NCBI RefSeq assembly: GCF_023856365.1
Contig: NC_064539.1
Location: forward strand, 24,059,019 to 24,123,018
Origin: Brienomyrus brachyistius
Taxonomy: Eukaryota > Chordata > Actinopteri > Osteoglossiformes > Mormyridae
DNA: 64,000 bases
Direction of reading: 5' to 3'
Under the pieces are notes generated by a model. It was not told the DNA's origin. It made no database searches and was given only the letters and a program-made list of their open reading frames with translations. The position numbers and the translations under genes were made by a program. Shown here piece by piece: positions 32,641 to 45,735 of the stretch. The stretch's first letter is position 1, and the number at the start of each line of letters is the position of its first letter.

Positions 32641-33337
32641 TATATATAGACAAATTTAAACAAAGTAGTATACTTAAGGGCTTTTTTTTTTCAACTGAAA
32701 TTTCTGTCAGTATGAAGTATGAAGTGAAACCCAGTTAAAGTGAGTGAACGGACAAAATATATGTAAGCAATCCAATAAACCCCAGTCAGTCGACCTACAT
32801 ATAGTCATATTATAAATGTAACATAAATGTTGCCGGCTCGTTTAATGCTTAGGGACACGGTGGAGAAAAAAAAAAGATTCAATTAAAGAATAAAAATGGC
32901 TGCTTCACTTATAAAAGGGCTGCTTCACTTATAAAAGGGCTGCTTCACTTGAATGAGGCAGGTAGAGGCAGGTAGAGCTCATGTGCCCCCGGAATCAGAG
33001 CTCAGTGGTTCCTCCAGCGGCAGGCAGAGCTCACGGGGATCCTCCAGCAACAAGCCAGGCACTGCAAGGGCATTGAGTAGGCAGTAAGGCATAGTAGGGA
33101 CCTTGGGCAGTGGGCAAGGGGCAAACAACACACATCTCCTCTGGGTCGCGGCACAGCGGCCTCTTTGAGCTGGGCACGCCAGTAGCGGCATCTTCTCCTG
33201 GGTCAGACGCTAGCAGAGCAGTGGCCACCTTTTCTGAGTCGGGTGCCAGGGAAGCAGAGGCGGCTTCTCCGCGTCGTCTCCTCTGGACCAGATGCCTACA
33301 GAGCAACGGCCTCCTCCAGGCCAGGCGCTAGTGGCTG
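32641..33337. other. non-coding stretch with short tandem repeats
   Basis: No exon recognised. It contains a 20-bp repeat at 32899-32949 and a 10-bp duplication (aggcaggtag) just after. The GC-richer part at 32990-33330 has overlapping open frames on the minus strand with acidic and Ala/Pro-rich composition. It faintly resembles the internal region of the proline-rich LTR elements but has no recognisable LTR. Confidence 0.4.
32899..32949 (+). repeat. 20-bp tandem repeat containing TATAAAAGGG
   Basis: The unit GCTGCTTCACTTATAAAAGG occurs twice with a third partial copy. Each full unit holds an exact TATA-box consensus. Confidence 0.9.
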
Positions 33338-33468
33338 ACTGGTTGTTCCCACCTCCTCTGGTTGCTTGGAGCCACCTCTTCTACAGTCTGATTGGTTATC
33401 CCTCTGAGCCAATCATTTTTCATTCTGCCCTCAGAACATTTTTATGTAAGTAAAACTCCCATGAGCCT
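33338..33468. mobile_element. Hairpin MITE, copy C (right half only)
   Basis: The sequence from cccacctcctctggttgctt through tctgattggtta and ccaatcatttttcattctgc to taagtaaaactcccatgag matches the right arms of copies A and B. The left arm is missing, so this is a truncated copy. Confidence 0.75.
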
Positions 33469-35591
33469 CATGGTTGCATGAACTTAATACTTTAAGCAAC
33501 TTTTTAAGACAAATGCAAACAATGTTCGTGAGCCATGAAAATATTTTTTTTAAATACCAGAATATTAAGCTACAAAAAACATAAGTGTACACCCATAGGG
33601 TTACGTATCTTATTTCGTGTCTTAGTGTGTCAACCAGCCTACCTAGCAAAGCTGTCTACGATTAGTGGTCCACACAACTGCCCACTTAAAAGAAGTCATT
33701 CAAGACATGTCCCAACCTTCAGACTATTTATGCATGTCTTAAACATAATGTTTTCTCAATATTTTAATATAATAGGTTCACTGTAAAAAAATTACTTTCA
33801 TTGCAGTGCATTCCGTCATACCATTACGGCTGACTGAGCTGAATTTAGATTCGGTTGACCAGCAGACGCTTGTTCCAGACTCAATTCAGCTGCAGGGACC
33901 TGAGAAAGTCAAAATAACCTCTGGGGATGCACAGACCTTCTGTCCAGAAGAGTAGATTCCCAGGCAGAAGCTCACAGTGTCACTGTCGCTCACAGCAATG
34001 TACTCAATAGGTTTGGTTCTCCAGTCCTGTCAAATTAAAGACGCTGGATTTGCTCAGTCAATGGTGTTGATTTCCCATATTATATTTTTAGTCTCAGCGG
34101 ATTTTCATCATCAACATCTTCATTATCATCAGCCTATTATGACTTCACTGGACAGCTGAATCCTTCATCCCAAGGATATTCGACGGCGCAAGAGCAGGAA
34201 GTGAGCAGATGAAGAACCATCATGCTCTGGCATGAAGGTTTGCCCTGGTCATCCCCAGCTTCACACCCAAGGTGGGACAGTGAGGCTGTGCCTGATTAAA
34301 ATCATGGGACCGATGAGGCTGTGAACGTCTATGTCTGTGTGTGAGTGCACATGTCTTCCCGTGAATGTTTTTGGAGGGAAATTGCAGATTTTACAACATT
34401 TTCTTTATATATTAACTTTAAAGAGTTTTGTTGGATGTTGTTGAAGTCTGCACTATGAATGGTAACACACGTATGTCTCTGTTATTCTCTGATAATGCTG
34501 GTGACTGGGAAGACATTTTCCAATATCTACTGTGATGTTTACTGAGAGCGAGCAGAAGGGTTAGTGAGCATAAAGATGAAGGAAAAGAGGTAAAATCCCC
34601 TAGACAGCCAGGTCTGGTGGGCTAGAAGCTGGGGGGGCTATTAGTAGGTGTTTGGAACTGTGTAAAGAAAGGACTTAAACTCCAGAGTCCATAAGATATA
34701 AAAATCACATAAGATGGGTTATCTTTCTGTTTTAGATATTCTAATATAGTATAAAACTGTTGAATGGATTTTATTGGGTGCTGAATGATTTTAAAGACGG
34801 GTCTTCTTCTACACAGCTAATGAGCTTATTACCCCCCACCCCCACAGAGCCCTCTTTGGAAAGGAGCCCATTTGAATTATTGCCAATATTAAAGCTATGC
34901 TCTAAGGTGACCTTAGCTCTGCCCCATGTGACTTAGACCAGGAAAACTTTGGTCTCCTTCAGTCCGGACCAAAGAGACTCAGAGAGCCAGCTGTCGCCCC
35001 TTTACCGAGGGTTAATTTTATCCAGGTATTTTTATAATAAGTTGTTACCCATCATACCCTGACTGTACCCAACTCAATGTCACCAAAAAGACATAGTAGG
35101 TTTAGGTTATCTTTACATAATGAGTGTAACAGCGATTCAAACCTACTTAGATTAATTTCTGCAAGGATGTGTCGCTTGCTGTTTTATAGCCTGTCTAGGT
35201 GTATCATAACCTAAGCATACGGCTAGTTATTTGGGTCACCTTGCATGCTGATGCGTTAATCCCGGTGGAGGCTGAGAGAAAAAAACAGATGTCTTTAGAA
35301 GTTTCACTCTTCACCTTCACCCTCATGGCCTCTACCTCCTGTCACACCTCCACATGACTGGAATCAGATTCATTTTCATTCTTGTTTCAGTGACTAACAG
35401 GTAAAATTACAGAAGTGTGGAGCACTTTGAGATTATCATTAATACAAAACTCCTTTCCAGTAAATACTGTTTCAAGGGCACCTGAATCATTCTGCAGTTG
35501 GTATATTTTACGTTTCTGTAGGATGTTTCAGAAAGAATTATATTTTTAGCAGCCTTTCGAATAACTGTTTGGATTTTGGATGACATTTCAG
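33469..35591. other. non-coding stretch, no gene recognised
   Basis: No exon or mobile element recognised. Several long AT-rich segments (33480-33800, 34370-34780) are present. Open frames are short and scattered. Confidence 0.55.
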
Positions 35592-35905
35592 ATCCATCCA
35601 TCCATCCATCCATCTTCCGCTTATCCGAGGTCGGGTCACGGGGGCAGCAGTCTCAGCAGCCTTTCTCTAAAGCTGAGCCCAGACACGCTGTGGAGGAAAC
35701 CCATTTCGGCCGCTTGCACTCGCGATCTCGTTCTTTCAGTCACTACCCACAGCTCATGACCATACTGTAGGTGAGGGTAGGAACGTAGATCGACTGCTAA
35801 ATCGAGAGCTTTGCCTTTTGGCTCAGCTCCTTCTTCACCATGACAGACCGATGCAGAGCCTGCATCACTGCTGACACCTGAAACTTCAGGTTTAAGATTA
35901 ATTTG
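35592..35905 (-). pseudogene. LINE 3'-terminal relic with internal deletion and (CCAT)n tail
   Basis: On the minus strand the frame includes DAGSASVCHGEEG, then YGHELWVVTERTRSRVQAAEMGFL and LLRLLPP, ending in CTCGGATAAGCGGAAG and the GGAT tail. This matches the C-terminal end of a widespread fish non-LTR retrotransposon polyprotein, downstream of the reverse transcriptase core. The usual long segment between the GLSFRE part and the LLRLLPP end is missing, so the copy has lost an internal piece as well as its 5' part. Clade assignment is left open. Confidence 0.7.
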
Positions 35906-35966
35906 CAAAGATTATTTTGTAATTTCGATAGGGTAAGGACCCCCCACAACCCTATATACTGTAGAA

Positions 35967-36012
35967 GATGGAAGGATGGATGGAATGGATTGATGGATAG
36001 ATGGATGGATAT
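35967..36012. repeat. imperfect (GGAT)n microsatellite
   Basis: GGAT tetramers with ATTG and ATAG interruptions. It may be a decayed retroelement tail. Confidence 0.8.
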
Positions 36013-38198
36013 TTTGTGATTTCAGGGAAGGGTTCTTGAGATCTTTTGTGTTTATCTGAGAAGTGTGACTTCCATCACAGTGTAGTGCCACCGGTTCCCG
36101 TTCCATTTGAATGTTTGCGCGTTTACATTTCTCTTCTCATGTGCTTGGGTCTCACGGTGGAGCCGCCCTCCGCCGTGCCCTAAATCTCCTTCCCCAGGGT
36201 CTCTGTGTGCCTCAGAGAGTAATGGATAATCCCCACCTGCTGGTAGCTTCCCATTAAAATTCTGTTCCCATCCTGCTCGCAACCTCTGGACCCTGAAGGG
36301 TGATCCTCCTGGTCCTGTGTCCAAGGGGGAGGCTCTCACTGTCCTTTCTGAGTGTTCCTGCCAGGCGATGATGTCATCCCACACCCCTGAGCCTCACGCA
36401 ACACATAGGTCCTCGCTACTGACCCAGACTGCATTGAGTGATCACCTGACAAGCAGGCAAAACTCACCTTTGGGGGGGGGGGGGGTGGAGTTGGAGGAGG
36501 CGGGTAGACTTACAGTACACTGCTGTCCCCAAGGAGGCTGGCCAGTAGTCAGCTCTTTCTGCATCTAAAAACACGAGAGGTGCTGAGAAGCGGGCATTTA
36601 CAGTGCTTTTCATGTCCAGCTCGTCTTTCTGGAGAACAGTACATAATTAATGAAACAGATTCATATTGGGTTTTAACGTTTGCCCTTTCAAATCTGAAAA
36701 TATGCAAGACAGCAGGGCGCTGAAGGGGTCTATATCTGTTTATCGGTTGACTGCTCCGCTACAGGGAGATAGAAATTAGACTTTTATTACAGACACTGAT
36801 TAAGGAGGTTTGCTGACCCTTCAGCCTAATTTCATGGGAATTTGGTTTGTAATTGGTTTTGTGATTGGATAGCAGTGGCTGGATGAATTCTACGCCACCA
36901 TATTGGCACCACATGCTGGACTGCCGGAGGGAGTTTAGGGGGAAGCTTCCTATGAAGGGCAGCCAAAGGCTGCGGGGGGTGTGAGTGCAGGTGACTGGGT
37001 TATACTGCGGTGCCAGGTGCCATTGACAGGTGTCCATTCACTCGGACTCGGCCACAGCGGGAATGACGCGCGGGAAGGAGGCGCCGAAAGTGTAATGACA
37101 CTGCAGGGGGCACTAATGGGGCGTGAAGAAAAGCGGAACTATCCACGGCTGCAGAACGGAGTGGACCGGATATCCGCCGTCCGTCACCGCCATGGGAATC
37201 CACTGGCCCGCAACGGTAAAATCACTCACCGAACGGTGTTACCCAGACCGTTATTCATGCCAGGCAGCCCATATTTCTGTAGTTAAATGCCTCGTTAGCA
37301 CCCGGAGCCCAATCAAATACCACTCGCATCAGCAGGGATTTCCGTGCCCACCCCCGAAAAAAAAAGAAATAAAAAGGCAGAGATTGGAAGCGGCCAGTTG
37401 CGGAGGTAGCAGCGCATTCCTGCAGCCGCTGGGGCCGGAGAGGCGTGGCCAGACGTCGCCGTAATCGCCATAGGGGCTGCAGCTTGTGTTCCCACCGCAC
37501 CATGTTGTTTGTACAGACTGTGTTCTGTAGATAACGCACTATTTAAGCTGACAGAATGCTCTCATGACGCAATATGAGTCTTGTAATTCCTGGCGCGTTT
37601 CAGCTTTATGGAAACCCAGGCTGCATAAATGTATTATCATATGTGCTCAATGACTAAAGTTGAGGGTGTTTATAACTGCGGTGTTTAAACTTTATTTTTC
37701 GTGTTATTATAAATAAACTCATCTTGTGCAAATCAATCGAAACAAGTTAGCGTTTCAGTATATCGTACGACCTCCTCGGTTTTGTATTGGCGTGAGGATT
37801 TCATTTGGCGTAGAATCCAACAATCCTGAGCAGTCTTTGATGATCTGGGGGTCCCAGGACCATGCTTGGATTAACACCTGGATAAGCTTATCTTTTGTGT
37901 TTAAATCCAAAGAGTTTCCAGACCAGTCAAGTACCTTGATTTTTTTCTTGTCGATGAATTCCTCCTCATTGTCAGCATGGGGCGCAGGGTTATCATGCTG
38001 AAAGATGCCTGGCCAGTCAAGAAATGTAACAATCATGAAATTTCTCACGCATGATGATGTAACCGCAAACCACGGGGAAAAAAATGACTGATGAATACAT
38101 ATTGTTGGCTTTCCGGAATTAAACTGAATATCAGATTGTAAAAGACATTGCTACTTGTTTCAGTTAATTTGCACAAAAGTGTACTGAATGAGCAGTTT
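36013..38198. other. non-coding stretch, no gene recognised
   Basis: No exon recognised. It has a G run at about 36473-36485, a CpG-richer segment at about 37030-37210 and a CTCF-like motif at 37099-37115. Both strands of 37000-37540 carry overlapping short frames without family resemblance. Confidence 0.5.
37099..37115 (+). promoter_or_regulatory. CTCF-like motif (moderate)
   Basis: CACTGCAGGGGGCACTA shares the GCAGGGGGC-CTA core with the vertebrate CTCF consensus in forward orientation. Upstream bases match less well. Confidence 0.35.
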
Positions 38199-38240
38199 GG
38201 ATGGATGGATGGATGGATGGATGGATGGATGGATGGATGA
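38199..38240. repeat. (GGAT)n microsatellite
   Basis: Ten uninterrupted GGAT tetramers. No SINE or LINE body is recognisable on its left. Confidence 0.95.
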
Positions 38241-41200
38241 TACATTATTTTAATTATAGTTGAAGAACTTTTTAGGGATTGAACGCTTCCATTTCTGAAG
38301 ACACTGACTTGTATATAAGCATTAAATTAGCTGTAATGAGTTTGCGGCTCCATAAAAAGTCGGCAGGTGAAATAATCACCAGGAAGTGACTCACTGGCTT
38401 CAGGAGCATGTCTGTCTATGGGGAGTCACTGTGGGGGGGTCGTCTCCGATGTTTTCATACGGCTCACAAATGGCCCAAACTCTGCATGTTAGTTAAGTGG
38501 AGCTGCGACCTTGAGGACACGCCACTAGCGGTGGGCAGCCAAGGGCCCCAGCAAAGTCAATTATCTCCCATAATGCATTAGGCTGGGCATGAGGGTGGCG
38601 CCTTCATTCACCATCCCATTACATCACCAGGGTAGGGAGGGGCAACCTCATTACACTGGGAGCTGCGCAGGGATGGTTCAGGAGACAGGTTCAACCAGTG
38701 CATGCAGTGATTCCACACGAGGGGAGATTCAGCATGGGAACATATAAGAGTGAGTTGTGTTGCATATTTTACTGAAGATGAAAACTTACCTGGTTTATAA
38801 ACATATTTATCTGTTCAAATTACCCCCCCCCCCCCCAAAAAAAAAATGTGGTTGAAAGAATAATCCAGTTTAGCCCCTGAATATAATCGCCTGGATCTTG
38901 CAGGTCTTTGTGCCAGCTGATGTCAGACTAAGATCTGGGAAGGACAGACTGCATCATGGTCTCGGAGAAGAAACACTCTCACCTTGAGCAGCTCACAATG
39001 GCTGACAGACTTTGTCATGAAACAGAAGCGAACAATCTGTGCAATAATGACTCATAGCTGGAAAAGGACAGAATTTCGATGAAGCATGTTGGTTTGCTTT
39101 GTTCAGAAGTCTGGAAACAGAAGGAATTCAGATGCAGGAAAGTTAAAATCCAGGGGATGTATTTGCAGACCATCTCTGAGCTGGAATCTCATGGAACTGC
39201 ATCACTGCGTCACTCCATCTGCACCCATCCTGCATCCAGATGGGGGCAGTCAATAGCCCATTGTAACAAACTGCGCCCTCCAGTTGTCTCTTAGAAGATC
39301 ATCACAAACATTCCCATATAAACATCTTACTGAAAGTGATTCAAATCAGGGCCAACTCTGCAACACCCCCCCCCCCCCCCGCCCACCCCCATACACACAC
39401 ACACCCCCCCATTCCTACCCCTGCCCCCACCACCTCCGAACAGTAACAGGAGAGCCGGTGTCACCAAGCGACGCTCCGCAGTGACTTTGAGATCTGGATT
39501 CCTCCTGTTTTTAAAGAAGATTGTGAAAAGAATAAATTATCTGGTCAGTCCAGATGGTGCAGTTCAAGACTTTGCACTCCTGGGCTCTGAGTTGCGTGAG
39601 GTGGGGAGGGGATGCCACGCATAAAGTCGGTACCAGAGGAAGATTAGGAATGTAGATGATATGTGAAGTAAGACTTACAGGTGAATTTGCATTTTTTTTG
39701 TGAATAATTTAAATGCCTCCCATGCGGTGGATCTGTTTTTCTCTCTATTTATTTTTCCCCACGACAACAACTAAAAAGGCAAATTTTACTTTGCCCTGAA
39801 TCTGGGAAATTAAAGGCAAGATTGCCGTCTTCTGTGTGAAAGTGTGTGTTATACAGTTATATTGTCTGAAGAGCATAGCATTGTTAGGGGGCAGATCCCT
39901 CGATTCCACGAGACGCCGGGCTTGTCCTTGAGAACGGCTTCCCTCACATGAATTGCATTAGGCTACAGCAATATATGTGGTTTATGTTGCTGTGGCATTT
40001 TGTAAATGAAGACAGTGACGATGTCTCTGCATGACCTGTGTGGTGCAGCCAGCAGGTACAGATTACTGCGCACAGCCTTTCAATTCTGTTCGAAAGCAGA
40101 CGCTTCTCTCAGGGGGCTGAATCGATACTGGCCTCTGCAAAGCAATTTTACACCTTTGTGGGTCGGCAGTCTCTGTCGTAATGAAGCCGTTGGTCTCCGA
40201 AATGCAGCGAGCAAGTCGGGGGGGTTAAGTGGGGGGGTGGGTGTTTGGCGGGGGGGCTGCAGGTCTTCACACGCATGTTCATTAGGGATAGGTGACCAGT
40301 TATAAGGCCCCCCCTACTGGGTGACTGGGTTTTCATTAACTTTGCAGTGGGGGTCGGTCAGGGGAGTGGGGCGGCCGCTTTTACCCTTACAATGTTGTAG
40401 TATTTCTCTGGCAAGATGAGCCACTGGCTGCAGTGCATTCTGGGAACAAAAAAAGCAACCCAAGGACTTTGGGGCACTAATCAACGCCAGATGTCTTACG
40501 GGGTGACCACCAGACTGGAAGATTTCCTCCTGAGAGCGGCCAGCGGTATGAGCCCGTCCGTCGTTCGGACTCCTGGACATAAGGCCACCGGGTTGACATA
40601 CGGATCCGAGCGCTAATTAGCCCCTAAGCCAGCCGGCCGTCCTCTCCCCCAGGACAGAACCGACTCACTCCCAGGCCTGTCTGCCCCCGTCACCAAGCTG
40701 TCGGTGTAGATTTCAAAAGCAGGGTTGGGATGCGTGGCCTGTTACTCGGGGTTTGGGGTCAGGTGCGTGACACGGCCTAGGTGGGTTTGACTTGTGTGCT
40801 CAGTGGCGGCTCAGGGTCCGGGAAAAACAGGATGAAAAAGAGAAAATGAAAATCCCTGGTGCAAACATCCTCAGAAAAGGATGTTAGGGCCTGAATTTTT
40901 TTTTCATTTTAATGGGACTTGAAGTGATTGGAAGAGGCAAGAAGCGACGAACCACGCGGATTAGAGGAAGCGGCAGGCCGGCACACGGCCGACACAGCCC
41001 CTGGCTCACCGACAGGCCTCCACAGAGACACGGCCTCATTAAACTCATTCAGGTGTTAAAATGAGCCCCCCCCACTCAATGGACAGTGAGCATCCAGCTT
41101 CCCGGGTGACGGGGGGAGGGCATTTGTTATGGATGTTGAAAAAAAAAAAATGTCGGTGTGGCAGCAGAAGTTTTAATGAGTAAATTCCTCACTTGACGAG

Positions 41201-41486
41201 TACTGGAAACCCCGTTTGGTTAAATAACAAGGGATATTTCAACATTGTTAAGCCTTGTGCTGAAATCTTCTCAATCCAGCTAGTCCACTTAAACAGCCCC
41301 AAACAACACAAGTCCTATGTGATGATGTTTTTTTCAGAACAGAATGTAGCAAGGTTTGGAGAATTATTCAGGACTTCTGTTAAAATTAATGCATAAATGC
41401 ATCAAATACAAAACAATGTACCCAGAGGGACGTGGAGCGTCACACAATGTTTATTTTGCAGATAAAGGAAAGCAAGCACAAATACC
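38241..41486. other. non-coding stretch, no gene recognised
   Basis: No exon recognised. Homopolymer runs lie at 38823-38846 (14 C then 10 A) and about 39364-39380 (C). A GC-rich part lies at 40200-40700. Nothing else stands out. Confidence 0.5.
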
Positions 41487-41504
41487 CGGCCACCAGGGGG
41501 CGCA
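41487..41504 (+). promoter_or_regulatory. CTCF-like motif (strong), forward
   Basis: CGGCCACCAGGGGGCGCA is an almost perfect match to the vertebrate CTCF core (CCACCAGGGGGCGC). Occupancy cannot be known from sequence. Confidence 0.6.
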
Positions 41505-43989
41505 CATTAGAAGGTCTGGGTCTCTCATGGACAGAGACGTCTGGTTAAAGGTCTCTCCCGCCATCACTGGGCAAAGCCATGTTAACACGACCCCTCTAAG
41601 TGGGGTGGGGGGTATTTTAACCCAAGTGAACAGAAAAGGGCTTCTGTCATGCCGATGGCTCGGAAGGAGGAGGACCACACGAGAAACAGACTTCCTGTCC
41701 TCCTCAATCTCCGGGGATGGGGGGGCCAGGGAAAATAACAGGTGTGGACGGTGGGTAATGTCAGGCAAGGCACTGAAGTGGAGAGAGATCCTGCTCTTTT
41801 TTTTTGGTGGGGCAGTGGAGGTTGGGGTGAAAAGCGCAGCTCGGTCACTTCAGCTCGAGAGAGGGGAGCAGAGCCCCACAAGGGAAGCTGCGGCCATGAA
41901 GGTGTGACCCCCACCCCCCCCGGATGAAAGGCGTCACGCGCTGCATGTCCGGGCGCGCATAAGCTCACCGACATGCCATTAAAAACAATAACAAAGAGTC
42001 ATTTAAATGCAGCCCGGAGCTCCAGCACATCACTGCTATCTGCAGATCCCTGCCTGTTACTGTAAGTACATAACAGCAAAAGATGCTTTAATGTTTAATC
42101 TTTCAAAGCCGTCGGATAAATGTCATTGCTGAGTCACTTGAGTCACAGTTGAAGATGTTGTTTTTCCTCTTGTTTTTCAAGAGGACATTTACACGTCATA
42201 TTAAGGTACAACAGAAGTGCCCTTTGTGGGATTTGAACTGGAAGTTCAGCAACAGATAAGGCCATAACTCAGCTCCCATTGCCCCTCTCCTCCGTACGAA
42301 ACCCACCATCCGTTCCCCCGAGTCTCTGGTCCCACAGAGAGCAGCGCTGTGAGGATGACGTGAACCTTTACATTCCAGCCTCATTGGGCCTGACGGGAGG
42401 CCGCTTACCCACGAGCCTCAGACCCCTTCTGACAGATGCGGGGGAGCTGGCGTCGCCCTCCGGTGAGCACTGCGGTTCGCGAGAAGGAAGCCGTCGCCCC
42501 GCTGTTGGCGAGTGGCCTCTGGCAGCGTTACAGCTCGCAGGCTTCGTACCTGCCTCCGCATGTAGCCAGCAAACTGTGACCTACACTGACTGCCCTTTTG
42601 TCTGGCTTGTTTGGTGACACATTCCAGCAGCAGGAGGATTAAACTCAGCCGAGCGCCAGTCGCCTGCTGCCAGAAGGTCCCCAAAGCGGGAAACGGCGGC
42701 GGTGGCTGGGCGAGGGGCCTCCTCACCAGGGCACTTTCGCTTGGATCGTGGTGGGGCTCGATTACTGCTCTGGGCTCTCAATATGACAGACCTTGAAAAG
42801 GGCAGATCTTGCAAGGATGGATTCAGGTGCAGAGAGACAGTCTCTTTATGTGATTGAGAGAGCCCCCCCCACAAAACCGCTCCCCCCCCCACCCCATAGC
42901 CCCAAGTAGCATGGGCTGGGGCGCCACCATTTCAATTACCTGGCTACAGCACTGTGATGCTCCAGCTGCCTTTTGCTGTGTGGTTAGTTTGGTCCCGCAG
43001 ACAGAGCTAAGCTGGCGATCCGTCTTCCTGGCGGGCGGGGAAAGTAGTGCCGGGGAAGCAGAGTGGGAGCAGGATGCGGAAGGGGGGGGGGGGGTGTTCC
43101 AGCCTGGGTGGGGGGGGGTTCACAAACACCACATTGCAGTGGTGATATTCAATAACCAACCCCCGCCCCATAATAGGGCAAGAATTTTCATTAGTGCAAA
43201 AATGTGACAAGAGCGATGTAATGTTACCCAGGGCATCGTTTTATGAATGGAGAAGCAAGCCCAGAAAAAATAATGACAGTGATGAAACGTTTATGACTGC
43301 CAGCGAGCGAAAAGGGTGTCAACAGTGGGGGTGGGGGGGTGGGGGCTTGGGGGGGGAGGTTCAGGGGCATTGTTATTCATGGGCTGGAGCGCTCCGAGAT
43401 TCATACAGGGTCTCCTGGACACACAGACCACCTTGAAATTGCTGTTTGATTCAATGATGGGGGAGAGGGAAGATACTATAATTGCAGACAACATCGGGAG
43501 CTGTGACCCGCGAGGATTCGTCGGCGGACATTGGCGAGCGCTCTAAGGTTAAAGGGAAAAAGGCAGGGAATAAAGCCTGTACTCATACAGCCACACTGCA
43601 AATCACAAAAAATCCCATTCGATTTTATTTAAACCATTATAATAAACATATCAGGCTTTATCAGCAAGTCACGGGAACAGAGTAATGTTATGCTCATAAC
43701 TCCAAGCAATGAAATGTGAGATTATACAAGTCTATTCAATTCTGGTTATGACTACACAGTATGCTAATATGCTACACAGTATATCAGCCTTCAGAGCATT
43801 GGCGGGTGGTGTTTAGCAGGATGTAGCCGGGTCTCTCTTCCTCCTAGAGACCTGTGAGGGAGCCACAGCTGCAAATCAGAGGCAGGATGCCGGTGACCGA
43901 CAAAGGGGCTGAGATGATCAGCTGATGTGGGTCCTGGATGGATTATGGCGTGATCTCACGCTCTCTGGGTAGGTTGATTGCTTGTTGCT
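41505..43989. other. non-coding stretch, no gene recognised
   Basis: No exon recognised. The AT-rich, complex block at about 41970-42150 could be a conserved non-coding element. G/C runs occur at about 42866-42895, 43080-43092 and 43326-43358. Overlapping frames at 41356-41974 and 42279-42892 run on both strands without family resemblance. Confidence 0.45.
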
Positions 43990-44219
43990 TGTGTTACACA
44001 AAAATGTTCTGACAGCAGAATGAAAATTGATTGGTTCAGAGAGATGGAGGTGGGTCCAAGCAACTAGAGGAGGCAGAACCAAGGCATCTGATTGCTTAGG
44101 CTGACCTCCACTAGTTGCTTGGACCCACCTCCTCTACAATCTGATTGGTTATCTCTCTGAACCAATCATTTTTCATTCTGCCCCCAGAACATTTTTGCGT
44201 ACTTAAAACTCCCATGAGC
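43990..44219. mobile_element. Hairpin MITE, copy B
   Basis: Left arm gtgttacacaaaaatgttct and right arm agaacatttttgcgtactta are inverted copies. Inside are gattggttcagaga versus tctctgaaccaatc and gtccaagcaacta versus tagttgcttggac. It is the best-preserved member of the family also seen at 2680-2934 and 33338-33468. It has no coding capacity. Confidence 0.8.
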
Positions 44220-45735
44220 TTGGTTGTTCAGATCTACAGCCAGCTGAAAGGAGCCCAAAGCCCTAACTAACTGGTGGTGAAAAAAACTGGAAGGTGTACA
44301 TAATGAGTAACATAAAAGCTGTCGGTTTGTGTACCTCTGAAATCCAGACCCTCCATGGATGGGCGTGACTCAGAGCCTTCTCAGTGGATTCTTGGCCCCC
44401 TCCCCCGCTGTGCAGATTTATCACAGACAGAGTACAGATGCTCAGGAACATCTGGATAGGTGCGAAATGTCACCATGGGCTCAGTGCTGCGTGGGGTCGG
44501 GTTTGCGTTACCATGGCAATTTATCAGCACAGCCCCCGCGCCTACAGGTAACCCAGTTAATGAAACTCAGCTGGACCTGTTTGGGCTAATTGCTTTTGTT
44601 AGGGCACACATAGGGTCAACTGGGCGGATTTGGGGGAGAAGAGATGGAGTAGAAGTGGGACAGATGGACGGCGGCTGTTCTATGGCTGCAGAATTTCTCC
44701 ATTCACCTTTCCCACAAGATTAAACGTTGTTGTGTCACAGCCTGCCTTTCTTAAAGGGGCCTCGTTCCAATTTAGCGACAAGTAGGGGATTGTAGACGAG
44801 CATAACGGCTGTTAATGCTGCACAGCATTACAGTTAAAGAAGGTGGAAAGAAACCTGTCATTACAGGAGGACAAAAACAACCGGGTCAGCTGACAGCTCT
44901 GCTCCCCGAAGCATGTTAGCTGTAAGCAAGCTAACCACACATACAAAGGGTGTCATTATATGCACACCCAGCACGCGCAGTTGCCCAGTGCTAGTACAGC
45001 TAATGATACTTGGCACCTTTCTTCCGACTGCATGGGTCGCCGGACTCACCCATAAGCCTTCAACCCCTCCCAGCTCTGCTCAGATCCTTTGAAGAGCCAG
45101 TGTTTCACGCGGGGGGGGGGGGTTGCAGGATGGAAAAGGGAGGGGGGCTTAAAAGGAAAAAATAGCCTGTGGCGTTTGATCTACGTGACGTATCGCCGAC
45201 ACGATACCAAGAAGCAGTCGATGAAACGCTTAATGTGTCGCTGCCTAATTGGATGGCCCAGGTCATCTCTCGCCACGGTTACGTGATTCATTACCCAGCA
45301 GATATGATCCCCCGTGTCAGGCCGGCCTGCTACACCAGTGCCTTCCACTCCTCCTTAATCTCCCTCCATCGTTCGTCTCTCAATCTCCCCTCCACCGCCA
45401 GCTTCCATTAAGCAGACCCTCGCCCAAGGCTTCGGTCGAAGCCCCATCTATCTTTGGCAGCACCCCCACCCGGGACCCGCCGCTGTCCTCAGACCGGGGG
45501 CCCCTACAAGCACCTGACGAGGCCCTTTCCCTGGGGCGTCAGCTCCAGTCTTCAGCACAGCGTTAATTCCAAGTCTCGCCTCTTACGTACTGGCTGTTAG
45601 TCTAAGGAAATTACAAAAGACCCTTTTCTGTAATAAAAAGAGTTATACTGACTAATAATCCCTATCAAATTTCCTGTAATAATTAACCAGTGATTTGGAA
45701 AACCTATCAATCCTGACAAGGAAAGGTGATTAGAA
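44220..45735. other. non-coding stretch, no gene recognised
   Basis: No exon recognised. There is a G run at 45110-45121. Two overlapping plus-strand frames at 45169-45566 are open but match nothing I know. The AT-rich segment at 45600-45720 is complex and repeat-free. Confidence 0.5.
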
